From NCBI RefSeq assembly GCF_002954355.1, contig NZ_MQVV01000016.1, positions 186,001-250,000 on the forward strand: 64,000 nucleotides of DNA, written 5' to 3'. The notes beneath the pieces were generated by a model. It ran no database searches. It was not told the origin of the DNA and was given only the letters and a program-made list of their open reading frames with translations. Shown piece after piece: positions 14,971-24,246 of the stretch (the stretch's first letter is position 1; the number at the start of each line of letters is the position of its first letter). The position numbers and the translations under genes were made by a program. This DNA comes from Nonlabens tegetincola (lineage in GTDB: Bacteria > Bacteroidota > Bacteroidia > Flavobacteriales > Flavobacteriaceae).

Positions 14971-16227
14971 TTAAGCCATTGCTTTTGCAACGCTTGCGCT
15001 TAATCTTTTATAAACACCACCTTCTAAACGGTCACGAATAGCAGAGAATGCGTCTAATGTCTCATTGATATCATCCATAGTATGTGAAGCTGTAGGAATC
15101 AATCTTAATAGGATTAATCCTTTAGGAATAACTGGATAAACTACGATTGAACAGAAAATACCAAAGTTTTCTCTAAGATCTTTAACGAGAGCCATTGCTT
15201 CTGGTATACTTCCTTTAAGGTATACAGGTGTTACACAAGATTGTGTAGTTCCTATATCAAAACCTCTTTCTTTAAGACCACCTTGCAAAGCATTTACATT
15301 TTCCCAAAGCTTGTTTTTAAGTTCAGGCATAGAACGCAGCATGTCTAATCGCTTCAATGCTCCTTTAACTAATTGCATTTGCAGAGATTTTGCAAACATT
15401 TGCGATCTTAAATTGTATTTTAAGTAATCAATAATTTCTTGATCTGCGGCTATAAAAGCACCAGTACTAGCCATTGATTTTGCAAAGGTCGCAAAGTACA
15501 CGTCGATCTGATCTTGTACTCCTTGTTCTTCACCAGCTCCAGCACCTGTGGCACCAAGAGTTCCAAATCCATGTGCATCATCTACAAAGAGTCGGAAATT
15601 GTACTTTTCTTTAAGTGCAACAATTTCCTTCAATTTACCTTGCTCACCACGCATTCCAAAAACACCTTCTGAAATTACGAGTATACCACCGCCAGTTTGT
15701 TCAGCGATTTTGGTAGCTCGTTGTAAATTCTTCTCAATAGATTCAATGTCATTGTGCTTATAAGTAAAACGTTTACCGTGGTGCAATCTCACACCATCGA
15801 TAATACAAGCATGAGCATCTACATCATAAACGATTACGTCATCTTTAGAAACAAGCGCATCAACTGTAGAAACCATACCTTGATACCCGAAGTTCAATAA
15901 ATATGCAGCTTCTTTATTAACAAATTCTGCTAGCTCGTTTTGAAGTTGTTCGTGTAAATCAGTATGACCACTCATCATACGAGCACCCATAGGATAGGCA
16001 CTACCATATTCTGCGGCAGCTTCTGCATCTACTTTTCTTACATCAGGATGATTGGCAAGACCCAGGTAGTCGTTTACACTCCATGTAATAACTTCTCTAC
16101 CATTAAACTGCATGCGATTTGCAATAGGTCCTTCTAATTTAGGAAACACAAAGTAACCTTCGGCTACACTTGCCCATTTTCCTAGTGGTCCTTTATCCTT
16201 GTAAATTTTCTCAAATAAATCCTTCAT
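14971..16227 (-). CDS. Alpha-oxoamine synthase: cysteate acyltransferase (sulfonolipid) or serine palmitoyltransferase
   Basis: 418 residues, full-length alpha-oxoamine synthase (PLP-dependent). Seen: ISEGVFGMRGE, DDAHGFGTLG (Asp216-His219), and the PLP-lysine in TFAKSMASTGAF (Lys250). The family condenses an amino acid with an acyl thioester; members include serine palmitoyltransferase, 8-amino-7-oxononanoate synthase, KBL and the cysteate-specific CapA/SulB enzymes of capnine synthesis. The neighbour 198 bases upstream is a cysteine-synthase-fold enzyme, which favours cysteate as substrate and thus sulfonolipids. The -7 box CAAATATA complement lies at 16247-16254, and a hairpin CCGATT-TCT-AATCGG at 16232-16246 is in the leader. 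Confidence 0.82.
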   Translation of the reverse strand: MKDLFEKIYKDKGPLGKWASVAEGYFVFPKLEGPIANRMQFNGREVITWSVNDYLGLANHPDVRKVDAEAAAEYGSAYPMGARMMSGHTDLHEQLQNELAEFVNKEAAYLLNFGYQGMVSTVDALVSKDDVIVYDVDAHACIIDGVRLHHGKRFTYKHNDIESIEKNLQRATKIAEQTGGGILVISEGVFGMRGEQGKLKEIVALKEKYNFRLFVDDAHGFGTLGATGAGAGEEQGVQDQIDVYFATFAKSMASTGAFIAADQEIIDYLKYNLRSQMFAKSLQMQLVKGALKRLDMLRSMPELKNKLWENVNALQGGLKERGFDIGTTQSCVTPVYLKGSIPEAMALVKDLRENFGIFCSIVVYPVIPKGLILLRLIPTASHTMDDINETLDAFSAIRDRLEGGVYKRLSASVAKAMA

Positions 16228-16246
16228 AAAACCGATTTCTAATCGG

Positions 16247-16254
16247 CAAATATA
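16247..16254 (-). promoter_or_regulatory. -7 box of the oxoamine synthase gene
   Basis: TATATTTG on the minus strand, 19 bases before the ATG. No TTG at the proper distance upstream was found, so support is moderate. The presence of its own box suggests that the gene can be transcribed apart from the PLP gene upstream. Confidence 0.45.
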
Positions 16255-16363
16255 CGATATACTGCAAAACTTAACGGATATTGCGCACGTACAGCGACGT
16301 TAAATTATCAATAATTGTTGATAACAGTCGGATATCCAGTAACTTTTAAGAATAAAAATGTAG

Positions 16364-16387
16364 GTATCAAAAAATCATATTTGATAC
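16364..16387. other. GTATCAAA...TTTGATAC inverted repeat
   Basis: Eight-base perfect arms with an 8-base spacer, in the 198-base gap between the cysteine-synthase-like gene and the oxoamine synthase. It lacks a T-run, so an operator is as likely as an attenuator or a weak terminator. Confidence 0.4.
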
Positions 16388-16425
16388 TCTAAGAAAATAC
16401 AAGTAATTTAAGGTAAGGTAGCTAC

Positions 16426-17466
16426 TTATTTAACGTACTCAATGTGTTGCTGAGTAGCTGTTGATACCGAATCAAAGAACCCTTGCTCTTCCATCCACTT
16501 ATCGTTGTATATTTTACTCATATAACGAGATCCATGATCTGGAAAAATAACTACAACAACTGCATCCTTATCAAAAACTCCTTGAGCAGCTAATTGCTTT
16601 GTAGCTTGCATGGCTGCACCACTAGTATAACCTACAAATAATCCTTCATGCTGCGATATAAAACGAGCCATGTGAGCAGCGTCTTCATCTTTTACTTTGG
16701 TAAAGCTGTCTATAGCTTCAAAATCTGTTGCTGTAGGAATTAAGTTTTTACCGAGTCCTTCTATTCGGTATGGGTAAATCTCGTTTTTATCAAACTCTTG
16801 AGTCTCGTGGTACTTTTTAAGAACACTACCATACGCATCAACTCCCAAAATTTGAACATCTGGATTTTGTTCTTTTAAAAATCGAGCTGTTCCTGATATA
16901 GTTCCTCCTGTACCACTACAAGCTACAAGGTGTGTGATTTTACCTGCTGTTTGTTTCCAAATTTCAGGACCTGTGCTGTTGTAGTGAGCGTCTATATTAA
17001 GTTCATTGAAGTATTGATTAATGTAGATGCTGTCTTTAATTTCCTCGTGTAAACGCTTTGCTACTTGATAATAACTGCGTTCATCATCGGCACTTACATG
17101 TGCTGGACATACATAAACTTTGGCACCCATAGATTTAAGCATGTCAATCTTATCGGCACTTGATTTTGAACTTACAGCCAGAATACAGTCATACCCTTTT
17201 ATACGACTTACCATAGCAATACTGAAACCCGTGTTACCACTAGTAGTTTCTATAATTGTATCGCCTGGTTTTAAGATTCCTTTTCGCTCTGCTTCTTCTA
17301 TGATATGTAAAGCAATTCTATCTTTTGAAGAGTGTCCTGGATTGAAAGCCTCTACTTTTGCATAAAAATTACCTGAATATGGGGCTACTTTTTCTGAAAG
17401 CTTAATAAGTGGTGTTTCTCCTATGAGTTGCAACACATTATCGTAGGCTTGTATATCTTGGTTCAT
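16426..17466 (-). CDS. PLP-dependent cysteine-synthase-fold enzyme, candidate cysteate synthase
   Basis: 346 residues of fold type II. Lys48 in NPGHSSKDR is the PLP lysine, TSGNTG at 75-80 binds the substrate carboxylate, and GTGGTISG contacts the phosphate. The protein resembles O-acetylserine sulfhydrylase and cystathionine beta-synthase. The C-terminal [15 protein letters not shown] is typical of the CBS-like branch. Position next to an alpha-oxoamine synthase matches reported capnine/sulfonolipid gene sets, in which such an enzyme makes cysteate from phosphoserine or a related substrate and sulfite. A cysteine synthase role cannot be excluded. The -7 box TAACTTTG is on the minus strand at 17509-17516. 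Confidence 0.78.
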   Translation of the reverse strand: MNQDIQAYDNVLQLIGETPLIKLSEKVAPYSGNFYAKVEAFNPGHSSKDRIALHIIEEAERKGILKPGDTIIETTSGNTGFSIAMVSRIKGYDCILAVSSKSSADKIDMLKSMGAKVYVCPAHVSADDERSYYQVAKRLHEEIKDSIYINQYFNELNIDAHYNSTGPEIWKQTAGKITHLVACSGTGGTISGTARFLKEQNPDVQILGVDAYGSVLKKYHETQEFDKNEIYPYRIEGLGKNLIPTATDFEAIDSFTKVKDEDAAHMARFISQHEGLFVGYTSGAAMQATKQLAAQGVFDKDAVVVVIFPDHGSRYMSKIYNDKWMEEQGFFDSVSTATQQHIEYVK

Positions 17467-17508
17467 ATATAGGGTTTACTGTGTGTCCATTTTTTGGCAC
17501 AAACGTGG

Positions 17509-17516
17509 CAAAGTTA
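17509..17516 (-). promoter_or_regulatory. -7 box of the cysteine-synthase-like gene
   Basis: TAACTTTG read on the minus strand, 42 bases before the ATG at 17466. No clear -33 element. It lies just 3' of the oligopeptidase B coding end. Confidence 0.4.
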
Positions 17517-17527
17517 CACAAAAATTA

Positions 17528-19573
17528 TCAGTCTGTAATTCCTTCTAAATCAAGAAGAAAAGCATACTCAAGCGCTACTTCTTTGAGTGCATCATACCTG
17601 CCAGATGCACCGCTGTGACCACTTTTCATGTCGGTTTTGAACAAGAGAAGTTTGTCGTTTGTTTTGCTTTCGCGTAAGCGGGCTACCCATTTTGCTGGTT
17701 CCCAGTATTGAACTTGTGAGTCGTGATAACCCGTTGTAACAAGAATATTAGGATAATCCTGCTCCTTTATTTGATCGTAAGGACTGTAACTGAGCATGTA
17801 TTCATAACTGTCTTTATGGTTGGGATTACCCCATTCGTCATATTCACCTGTTGTTAATGGAATAGTGTCATCAAGCATGGTACTAACGACATCAACAAAT
17901 GGTACAGCACTTAATATACCGTTGTATAGTTGTGGTGCCATGTTTATAACCGCTCCCATAAGTAGTCCACCAGCACTACCACCGCTAGCATACAATTGTT
18001 TATTAGAAGTATAGCCTTCTTTAATGAGATGTTCACTACATGCAATAAAATCTGTAAACGTGTTGCGCTTTTTAAACATTTTACCGTCTTCATACCAAGT
18101 TCTTCCCAAATACTCACCACCGCGTATGTGGGCGATAGCGTAAATAAAGCCTCTATTAAGTAAGCTGAGTCTAGCTATTGAAAAGTAAGGATCTATAGTT
18201 GCTCCATAACTACCATAACCATATAGAAGTAAAGGATTACCGGTTTCCTTTTTCATACTAGTCTTGTAAACCAAGCTTATTGGTACTTTGGTGCCGTCTG
18301 GTGCAGTAGCCCAAACTCGCTGTGACGTATAATTACTAGGATCAAAATCTGCGTCCTCTACAGGTTGTGTTTTAAGTACCTTTTTCTCTCTGGTTTCCAT
18401 ATCAAACTCTATAACGCTTGCTGGAGTTGTTAATGAGTTGTAGACATAGCGTAATTTTGTTGTATCAAACTGTAGATTGGCACCGGTGTATGCCGTATAC
18501 GTTTCATTATCGAAAGGCAGAAAGTAATCGGACGTGCCATCCCATGCCTTAATCCTAATCCTATTAAGTCCATTAAATCGATCTGAAACTACAAGAAACT
18601 TTTCAAATAGATTAAAATCCTCTAGAAGAACATCGTTGTCATGTGCTATTAAGTCTTCCCAATTTTCCTTTTCGGTAAGGTGCAAGGGCGTTTGCATTAT
18701 TTTAAAATTGGTAGCTCCATCTTTATTAGTCATGATGAAAAAATGATCCTTGTAATGCGCTACACTGTATTCTAACTCCTTTTCTCTTTCTTGAAATAAT
18801 TGAAAATCAGCGTCTGGTTGATTAGATTTTATAAAACGGACCTCATCAGACAAGGTAGAAGAGGATTTAATCATTATAAACTCCTGCGACAGTGTTTTAT
18901 ACACAAAGCAGTTGTAAATCTCATCTTCTTCTTCAAAAACCAATTCACCATCATTATCAGGGTTGGTCAATTTATATTTAAAAATGCGATTTGCTCTTAG
19001 AGTTTCTGGATCTTTTCTTGTAAAAAAGAGAGTATTGTTGTCTGCTGCCCAAGTGGAACCACCAGTGGTTAGAGGAACAGCTACATCCAGTAACTCACCT
19101 GTTTCAAGGTTTTTTACCATAAGAGTATATTCTCTTCTACCCTTTGTATCAATTCCAAAAGCGGCCAATTTATTATCAGGCGAGATATTCATCCCGGTAA
19201 ACTTGTAAAAGTCGTGACCTTGAGCCATTTCATTTACATTAAATAGCAGCTCTTCTTTTTGAGTGGCGTCATTACGCCTGTAATAATATGGGTAGCTCTC
19301 ACCTACTTCCATTTTGGTATAATACCAATATCCGTTAAATAGATAAGGAACCGATTCATCATCTTCTTTAAGTCTACCTTTTATTTCTTGAAAAAGAGAT
19401 TCTTTAAGATCATCGGTATGAGCTGTCATGGCATCGTAATAATCATTCTCTTGTTCCAGATACGAAAGAACCTCTGGTGCGTCTCTTTCTCTCATCCAGT
19501 TGTAGTGGTCGATTCTTTGATGTCCGTGTTTTTCGTGAACGTGCGGTATTTTTTTTGCCACAGGTAACTTCAT
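17528..19573 (-). CDS. ptrB: Oligopeptidase B-like serine peptidase
   Basis: 681 residues from ATG 19573; a 15-residue upstream extension is ignored because it adds nothing family-like. N-terminal seven-bladed propeller, then an alpha/beta-hydrolase domain with GGSAGG and nucleophile Ser533, and a C-terminal TGYHDSQVQYWEPAKW and SGHSGASGRYD (Asp and His of the triad). Oligopeptidase B cuts small peptides after Lys or Arg, usually in the cytoplasm; no signal peptide is visible. A degraded palindrome (GCTTTCGCGTAAGC) lies in its 3' part and codes for LRESK. Confidence 0.88.
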   Translation of the reverse strand: MKLPVAKKIPHVHEKHGHQRIDHYNWMRERDAPEVLSYLEQENDYYDAMTAHTDDLKESLFQEIKGRLKEDDESVPYLFNGYWYYTKMEVGESYPYYYRRNDATQKEELLFNVNEMAQGHDFYKFTGMNISPDNKLAAFGIDTKGRREYTLMVKNLETGELLDVAVPLTTGGSTWAADNNTLFFTRKDPETLRANRIFKYKLTNPDNDGELVFEEEDEIYNCFVYKTLSQEFIMIKSSSTLSDEVRFIKSNQPDADFQLFQEREKELEYSVAHYKDHFFIMTNKDGATNFKIMQTPLHLTEKENWEDLIAHDNDVLLEDFNLFEKFLVVSDRFNGLNRIRIKAWDGTSDYFLPFDNETYTAYTGANLQFDTTKLRYVYNSLTTPASVIEFDMETREKKVLKTQPVEDADFDPSNYTSQRVWATAPDGTKVPISLVYKTSMKKETGNPLLLYGYGSYGATIDPYFSIARLSLLNRGFIYAIAHIRGGEYLGRTWYEDGKMFKKRNTFTDFIACSEHLIKEGYTSNKQLYASGGSAGGLLMGAVINMAPQLYNGILSAVPFVDVVSTMLDDTIPLTTGEYDEWGNPNHKDSYEYMLSYSPYDQIKEQDYPNILVTTGYHDSQVQYWEPAKWVARLRESKTNDKLLLFKTDMKSGHSGASGRYDALKEVALEYAFLLDLEGITD
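17665..17679. repeat. Degenerate palindrome, inside the oligopeptidase gene
   Basis: GCTTTCGCGTAAGC differs from the 14-base core by one base (A to T in the right arm). It lies 4.4 kb from copy 4, where a copy would be expected from the spacing seen elsewhere. Confidence 0.6.
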
Positions 19574-19711
19574 GTATGCTCTTTTTTTAACCGGCGCAAG
19601 ATACGCAGATATTACCAAGCAATTGTCATCGTTAACTCACTATTCAATAAGCATTTCAAATCATGACTGTAAGGTTATAAATGTCTATTTTTGCAAATAA
19701 AATTTAGATCT

Positions 19712-20035
19712 ATGTTTGGAGATATGATGGGAATGATGGGAAAAATCAAAGAAGCCCAAGAAAAAGTAGAAGCTACTAAACAACGTATGGACACTGTATT
19801 AATAGATGAGAAGTCCAGCGACAATCTATTAAATGTTACGGTTACAGCTAGTAGAAAAATTAAAAACATCTCTATCAATCCAGAATTGCTAGAGGACCAA
19901 GAACAGTTAGAAGACTATTTAATTTTAACTCTTAATAAGGCATTAAGCAAAGCTGAAGGTATTTATGACCAAGAAGTAGCTGCAGCTGCAAAAGATGGAA
20001 TGCCTAACATTCCAGGTATGGATATGTTTAAGTAA
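19712..20035 (+). CDS. YbaB/EbfC family nucleoid-associated protein
   Basis: 107 residues from ATG 19712 ([21 protein letters not shown]); seven residues upstream are not family-like. Typical YbaB: Met-rich start, long helix, [25 protein letters not shown] strands, and a helical end finishing in IPGMDMF. These proteins form dimers that bind DNA and are usually encoded near dnaX and recR; here neither is adjacent. A TATTTTTG box is at 19686-19693, 18 bases before the start. Confidence 0.88.
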   Translation: MFGDMMGMMGKIKEAQEKVEATKQRMDTVLIDEKSSDNLLNVTVTASRKIKNISINPELLEDQEQLEDYLILTLNKALSKAEGIYDQEVAAAAKDGMPNIPGMDMFK

Positions 20036-20038
20036 CGA

Positions 20039-20329
20039 TCAAACCTTTTTTCCTTGCGCATCCATTTCAGGTAGAGCATCTGGGTCATCCATACTTTTTT
20101 CATCGTAATCGTCAAGGTCAAAAGCATCCATTTGAGCACTGAGGCGTTTGGAGATTTTAACCAAGTATTTTGTATCCTCAGTTAATACTTCAACCGCTTC
20201 AATGGTTTCATTTTTATGGTTTTTGAAGGTTATGATGTCTTCATCGCCGTAACCAGCAGGATACTTTTCTACGAGTAACGCAACCATTTCTGGAGTGAGC
20301 TTTTTGTAGTCTACAATAACATTTTTCAT
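20039..20329 (-). CDS. Small acidic conserved protein, 96 residues
   Basis: Function unknown. No signal peptide. MKNVIVDYKKLTPEMVALLVEKYPAGYGDEDIITF is followed by a short beta region and a very acidic C-terminus (AFDLDDYDEKSMDDPDALPEMD). I recall similar proteins as common in Flavobacteriia but know no role. It converges on ybaB with 3 bases between the stop codons. Confidence 0.7.
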   Translation of the reverse strand: MKNVIVDYKKLTPEMVALLVEKYPAGYGDEDIITFKNHKNETIEAVEVLTEDTKYLVKISKRLSAQMDAFDLDDYDEKSMDDPDALPEMDAQGKKV

Positions 20330-20436
20330 AAGACTAGAATTTTGAGGTGTTCTAAAATTAGAAAAAACTAATTACACCTCAACTTCTTCTAGACATTTTT
20401 AACTTAAAAAAGAGCTTTTCAGAAAGTGAATAACGT

Positions 20437-21510
20437 TTAAACTGTAGCCAATTCATGGAAAGCTAAAACAATATCCTCATTTTCCACCTTTTGATCAGTG
20501 ACAAAATCGCCTATGCTAGACAAAAGAACAAATCGTATTTCTCCATTGACATTCTTTTTATCATGAGCCATCAATTGAATCATATCTTGTATATCACGGT
20601 CAGTAAATGAAAAAGTAAAGCCAAGTCCTTTGTACCAGTTTTTAATAGAATCGTATTCTAATGGAGATAAACCGGTATATCTCGTACTTAAGAAGGACTC
20701 TACAAGTATTCCTGCAGCCACAGCCTCGCCGTGCAAAACATCAGGTTGATCTGGTTGAGTTAGGCAAAAAGATTCGATAGCATGACCTGCTGTATGCCCA
20801 TAGTTAAGAGCTTTACGAGCCCCTTTTTCAGTAGGGTCGTTAACTACAACGTCGTTTTTAATTACGGCGCTTTGAAAAATTAAATGATCAAATATGTCAT
20901 TATAATAGTTTTTACCGGCATTAATCATGTCGTTCCAATATGCCTTATCAGCTATTAAACCGTGTTTAAACATTTCGATGCTTCCATTGACTAATTGCTG
21001 CTCATCTAGAGTACGTAAAAATCTTGTGTCAATTAAAGTCATTATAGGTGAAACAATAACTCCTATTTGATTTTTAAGTGGTCCTAAGTCTACACCGTTT
21101 TTACCGCCTATTGCTGCATCGACCATACCTAATAAACTGGTAGGAACGTGTATAAAATCTACACCTCTTTTAATGGTGCTAGCTACAAATCCACCTAGGT
21201 CTGTAATTACGCCACCACCTAGATTGATTACAAGACTGTTACGGTCTATTCCTAATTCGACCATCGCACTCCACACACCACTACAAGTTTCAATTGACTT
21301 ATGTTCTTCTCCAGGATCAATTGCGATTACTTCAATTCTACTTTCAGTTTTCAATTCTGGCATAAAAACTGGATAACAATGATCCATTGTGTTTTCATCG
21401 ACCATAATGAAAATAGAGCTAGGTTGCTTAGTTTGTAGGTACTCATTAAGCTTAGTGTAGCTTTCTTCTTGAAAATAGATGTTGAATAGATGATTTTCAA
21501 TTGATTCCAT
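20437..21510 (-). CDS. aroB: 3-dehydroquinate synthase
   Basis: 357 residues from ATG 21510. Seen: GEEHKS, the NLGGGVITDLGGFVASTIKRG NAD-binding loop, PTSLLGMVDAAIGGKNGVD, and LNYGHTAGHAIE with zinc-ligand histidines. AroB converts DAHP to 3-dehydroquinate, the second step of the shikimate path to aromatic amino acids; it needs NAD+ and a divalent metal. Cytoplasmic. It stands alone on the minus strand, with no other aro gene in the window. Confidence 0.94.
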   Translation of the reverse strand: MESIENHLFNIYFQEESYTKLNEYLQTKQPSSIFIMVDENTMDHCYPVFMPELKTESRIEVIAIDPGEEHKSIETCSGVWSAMVELGIDRNSLVINLGGGVITDLGGFVASTIKRGVDFIHVPTSLLGMVDAAIGGKNGVDLGPLKNQIGVIVSPIMTLIDTRFLRTLDEQQLVNGSIEMFKHGLIADKAYWNDMINAGKNYYNDIFDHLIFQSAVIKNDVVVNDPTEKGARKALNYGHTAGHAIESFCLTQPDQPDVLHGEAVAAGILVESFLSTRYTGLSPLEYDSIKNWYKGLGFTFSFTDRDIQDMIQLMAHDKKNVNGEIRFVLLSSIGDFVTDQKVENEDIVLAFHELATV

Positions 21511-21570
21511 ATGTAGAGTCAAATATTTTTACTTTGATTAAATCTGTGCTTCCCTCGCCTATTTATAGGC

Positions 21571-21590
21571 TACGGTCGCGAAAGCTTACC
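21571..21590. repeat. Degenerate palindrome in the aroB/proline dehydrogenase gap
   Basis: TACGGTCGCGAAAGCTTACC keeps the right half (TCGCGAAAGC) of the palindrome, but the left arm has decayed. It fills the second half of the 10.5-kb interval that lacks an exact copy. Confidence 0.5.
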
Positions 21591-21706
21591 GCTAAAAAAT
21601 CGTTCAAAACCGGTAATTTTCTTAACATTGCCAAAAGTAAGTCCGACTGTGTGAAAAAGTCGATTTTTACGACAAAATTATCAGTTTCCTAAATCGTTTT
21701 CGCAAT

Positions 21707-21714
21707 TATATTTG
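21707..21714 (+). promoter_or_regulatory. -7 box of the proline dehydrogenase gene
   Basis: TATATTTG five bases before ATG 21719. So close a box implies a nearly leaderless message, or use of another promoter further up. Confidence 0.35.
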
Positions 21715-21718
21715 CATT

Positions 21719-22888
21719 ATGGCAGACAATCCTTTTAATAATACAGAACGTGCATTTGCATTAAAGAGTAATACAGATTTAAAAAAATCTCATTTCATCT
21801 TTAAAATGATGGATAAACCATGGTTAGTAAACTTTGGTTCCAAAGCTACTGTACTAGCTCTTAATCTAAACCTACCCATTAAAGGGCTTATTAAGAGCAC
21901 CATTTTTGAACAATTCTGTGGTGGTACTACCGAAGATGAATGTATGCCACTTGTAGAAAAAATGTACAGTAAAGGTGTGAGCTCCATACTGGATTATAGC
22001 GTTGAAGGTAAAGAAGAGGAAGCAGAATTTGATAAGGTTGTGGACAAAAAAATCCAACTTATTAAAAAAGCTTCTACCAGTGAAGCGCTTTCCTTTGAAG
22101 TAGTGAAACCTACCGGTATTGGCCGCTTTCATATCTGGCAGAAGGTTACGGAAAAACAACCTCTTACTAGTCAAGAACAAGCAGAATGGGAACGCATACA
22201 GCAGCGTGTGGATTTAATTTCAAAAACCGCTGCTCAGTACGATGTGGCATTGCTCTACGACGGTGAGGAAAGTTGGATGCAAGACGCGGCCGATGATTTG
22301 ATACGTGATATGATGTTGCGTTATAATAAAGACAAAGCCATAATTTATAATACGGTACAATGCTATCGTCATGATAGGTTAGAGTATATTAAAAACCTAC
22401 ATGAAGATGCGACCCAAAATAATTTTATTGTAGGAGCCAAAATAGTTCGTGGTGCTTATATGGAGAAAGAAAGAGAACGTGCTGCCGAAATGGGTTATCA
22501 ATCTCCTATTTGTATCAATAAAAAAGCAACCGATGCGATGTTCAATGACGTTATGCAGTTTATTCTTGATCGACTAGACCGCATCAAATTATGTATAGGA
22601 ACTCATAATGAACACAGTACACTGCTAGCCATGGATATTCTTAAAGAAAAAGGAATTCCTGCTAATCATAACGACGTTTGGTTCGGTCAACTTTATGGAA
22701 TGAGCGATAATCTAACCTATAATCTTGCGCATAAAGGTCACAACACCTTTAAAATTTTACCCTTTGGCCCAATCAAAGACGTGATGCCTTATTTGATTCG
22801 AAGAGCTCAAGAAAACACTTCTGTCGCAGGACAAATGGGTCGTGAATTGCTATTAATTAAAGAAGAAATGAAACGAAGAGGAATATAA
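21719..22888 (+). CDS. Proline dehydrogenase
   Basis: 389 residues of the FAD-dependent (beta/alpha)8 proline dehydrogenase family. Seen: LLYDGEESWMQ, the IVRGAYMEKERERA strand-loop with the conserved Arg and Lys, GTHNEH, and YLIRRAQENTS, the C-terminal substrate-binding RRxxE/N motif. It oxidises proline to P5C and passes electrons to the quinone pool, so it is membrane-associated. The gene is a monofunctional enzyme, not the PutA fusion. P5C dehydrogenase is not in the window. Confidence 0.92.
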   Translation: MADNPFNNTERAFALKSNTDLKKSHFIFKMMDKPWLVNFGSKATVLALNLNLPIKGLIKSTIFEQFCGGTTEDECMPLVEKMYSKGVSSILDYSVEGKEEEAEFDKVVDKKIQLIKKASTSEALSFEVVKPTGIGRFHIWQKVTEKQPLTSQEQAEWERIQQRVDLISKTAAQYDVALLYDGEESWMQDAADDLIRDMMLRYNKDKAIIYNTVQCYRHDRLEYIKNLHEDATQNNFIVGAKIVRGAYMEKERERAAEMGYQSPICINKKATDAMFNDVMQFILDRLDRIKLCIGTHNEHSTLLAMDILKEKGIPANHNDVWFGQLYGMSDNLTYNLAHKGHNTFKILPFGPIKDVMPYLIRRAQENTSVAGQMGRELLLIKEEMKRRGI

Positions 22889-22899
22889 AATTCCTCTTC
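22875..22899. terminator. Hairpin over the end of the proline dehydrogenase gene
   Basis: GAAGAGGAAT-ATAAA-ATTCCTCTTC, a 10-base perfect stem that includes the stop codon. It is not followed by a T-run, so it may serve as a weak terminator or protect the mRNA end. The gap to the convergent flavoprotein gene is 39 bases. Confidence 0.45.
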
Positions 22900-22927
22900 A
22901 TATAAATACACAAGGAATAATAGGAAT

Positions 22928-24160
22928 TTAACCAACTACTACCCTATTTTCAGCTTTATCGATCACAGCTTGTGCTGCAGCGGCACCGTTAAGCATGGCC
23001 GCATTTAAAGAGGAATTACTCAAATGATCACCTGCAAGAAATACATGCTGCGTAAGTTGCGTTTCAGTACTTGGTAACGCATAATTAAGGTTATTAAGCA
23101 CTGGTAACGCCTTCTTAATCTTGAAATATTTGATCATGTCACCTAGCTCTATTCCAGTTTCCTGCTTCAATTCTTGAGCAAGCAAACTAGATAGCTCTTC
23201 TTCGGTTTGTGTGTAATCCTTAACCACCGTAATACTTATTACTTTTTGATGATTTGGGAATACATCATGTAAAAAATGGAAATTATTAGCATATCCATTA
23301 CCAGTGAGCAATCCAATGATAGGCTGTTTGAATCCTTCATGGTCGGTCTTAAAATAAAATACTGTAGTTTGTTTCCAGTCTTGTTGTTGGTTACGTAAGT
23401 TAGGTACCACATCACTTGCTGGAGTAGCAACTATAGTATAATCGCTTTGAACTTGACTACCATCCTTAAACGTTAATTGATTCCCGACTACCTCGAGTAA
23501 TTCTTTATTGTAATTAATATCAATGTCATTTGAGAGTTGTTCAGGAATAGCCTTAATTCCCCTTGCAGGAATAGTTGCGTTTCCTGTTGCAAACATTTTG
23601 AAAACAAACTCAAACATGCGGCTGCTCGTTTCCAATTTATCCTCAAGAAATATTCCCGCATAAAAAGGCCTGAAAAAATTTTCAATAATTTTATCTGAAA
23701 AACCGTAATCTTTCAAGTATTGTTCGGTCGTTATCTCAGGTGTAGAAAATATGTCCGATAGTGATTTTTGTTTAAGCTTTCGCGAAAGCGTAAAAACCTT
23801 CCATTTATCTCCTAGGGTACCTATACCAGCAAATATCGTAGGTAATAAAAATTTAAGGTCTCTAGAGGCATCACCTAATTTGTAGGTACGGCCGTCTTTA
23901 AAGATTACAGCTCCAGGAGCAAATTTGATTAAGTCTAAAGATGATGTGTCTAAATAATCTTTTACTGCTGGATATTCATCTAACATTACCTGAAAACCCA
24001 AATCCATTATTACGTTGTTCTCAACAATAGTGTGTACACGTCCACCTGGATGAGTGTTTTTTTCAAAAATGATAGGTTCGTATCCTTGATTTTTAAGAGT
24101 TTGAGCAGCTACAAGTCCACTTACTCCAGCACCAATAATGACTATCTTTTTATTCTCCAT
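22928..24160 (-). CDS. FAD-dependent amine-oxidase/phytoene-desaturase-like oxidoreductase
   Basis: 410 residues. N-terminal dinucleotide fold GAGVSGLVAAQTL with IIFEKNTHPGGRVHT, an Rxxx-Arg signature of the flavin amine oxidase/protoporphyrinogen oxidase superfamily; the C-terminal VFLAGDHLSNSSLNAAMLNGAAAAQAV closes the FAD site. Substrate unknown: carotenoid, sterol-like and amine substrates are all possible, and no crt or hem gene is next to it. The palindrome at 23776 codes for LSRKL in the middle. Likely cytoplasmic or membrane-associated. Confidence 0.82.
   Translation of the reverse strand: MENKKIVIIGAGVSGLVAAQTLKNQGYEPIIFEKNTHPGGRVHTIVENNVIMDLGFQVMLDEYPAVKDYLDTSSLDLIKFAPGAVIFKDGRTYKLGDASRDLKFLLPTIFAGIGTLGDKWKVFTLSRKLKQKSLSDIFSTPEITTEQYLKDYGFSDKIIENFFRPFYAGIFLEDKLETSSRMFEFVFKMFATGNATIPARGIKAIPEQLSNDIDINYNKELLEVVGNQLTFKDGSQVQSDYTIVATPASDVVPNLRNQQQDWKQTTVFYFKTDHEGFKQPIIGLLTGNGYANNFHFLHDVFPNHQKVISITVVKDYTQTEEELSSLLAQELKQETGIELGDMIKYFKIKKALPVLNNLNYALPSTETQLTQHVFLAGDHLSNSSLNAAMLNGAAAAQAVIDKAENRVVVG
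23776..23789. repeat. GCTTTCGCGAAAGC palindrome, copy 5 (in a coding region)
   Basis: Exact 14-base core with an extra CG on the right, inside the flavoprotein gene. It is translated in the LSRK frame (TLSRKLKQK). Confidence 0.92.
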
Positions 24161-24246
24161 GCCACAAAAATAACGTCGATCACTTAATAAAAGCTTATTT
24201 AGATAAAGCTTAACAAATTAATAAGCAGCTCTATGTAATTTTAAGT

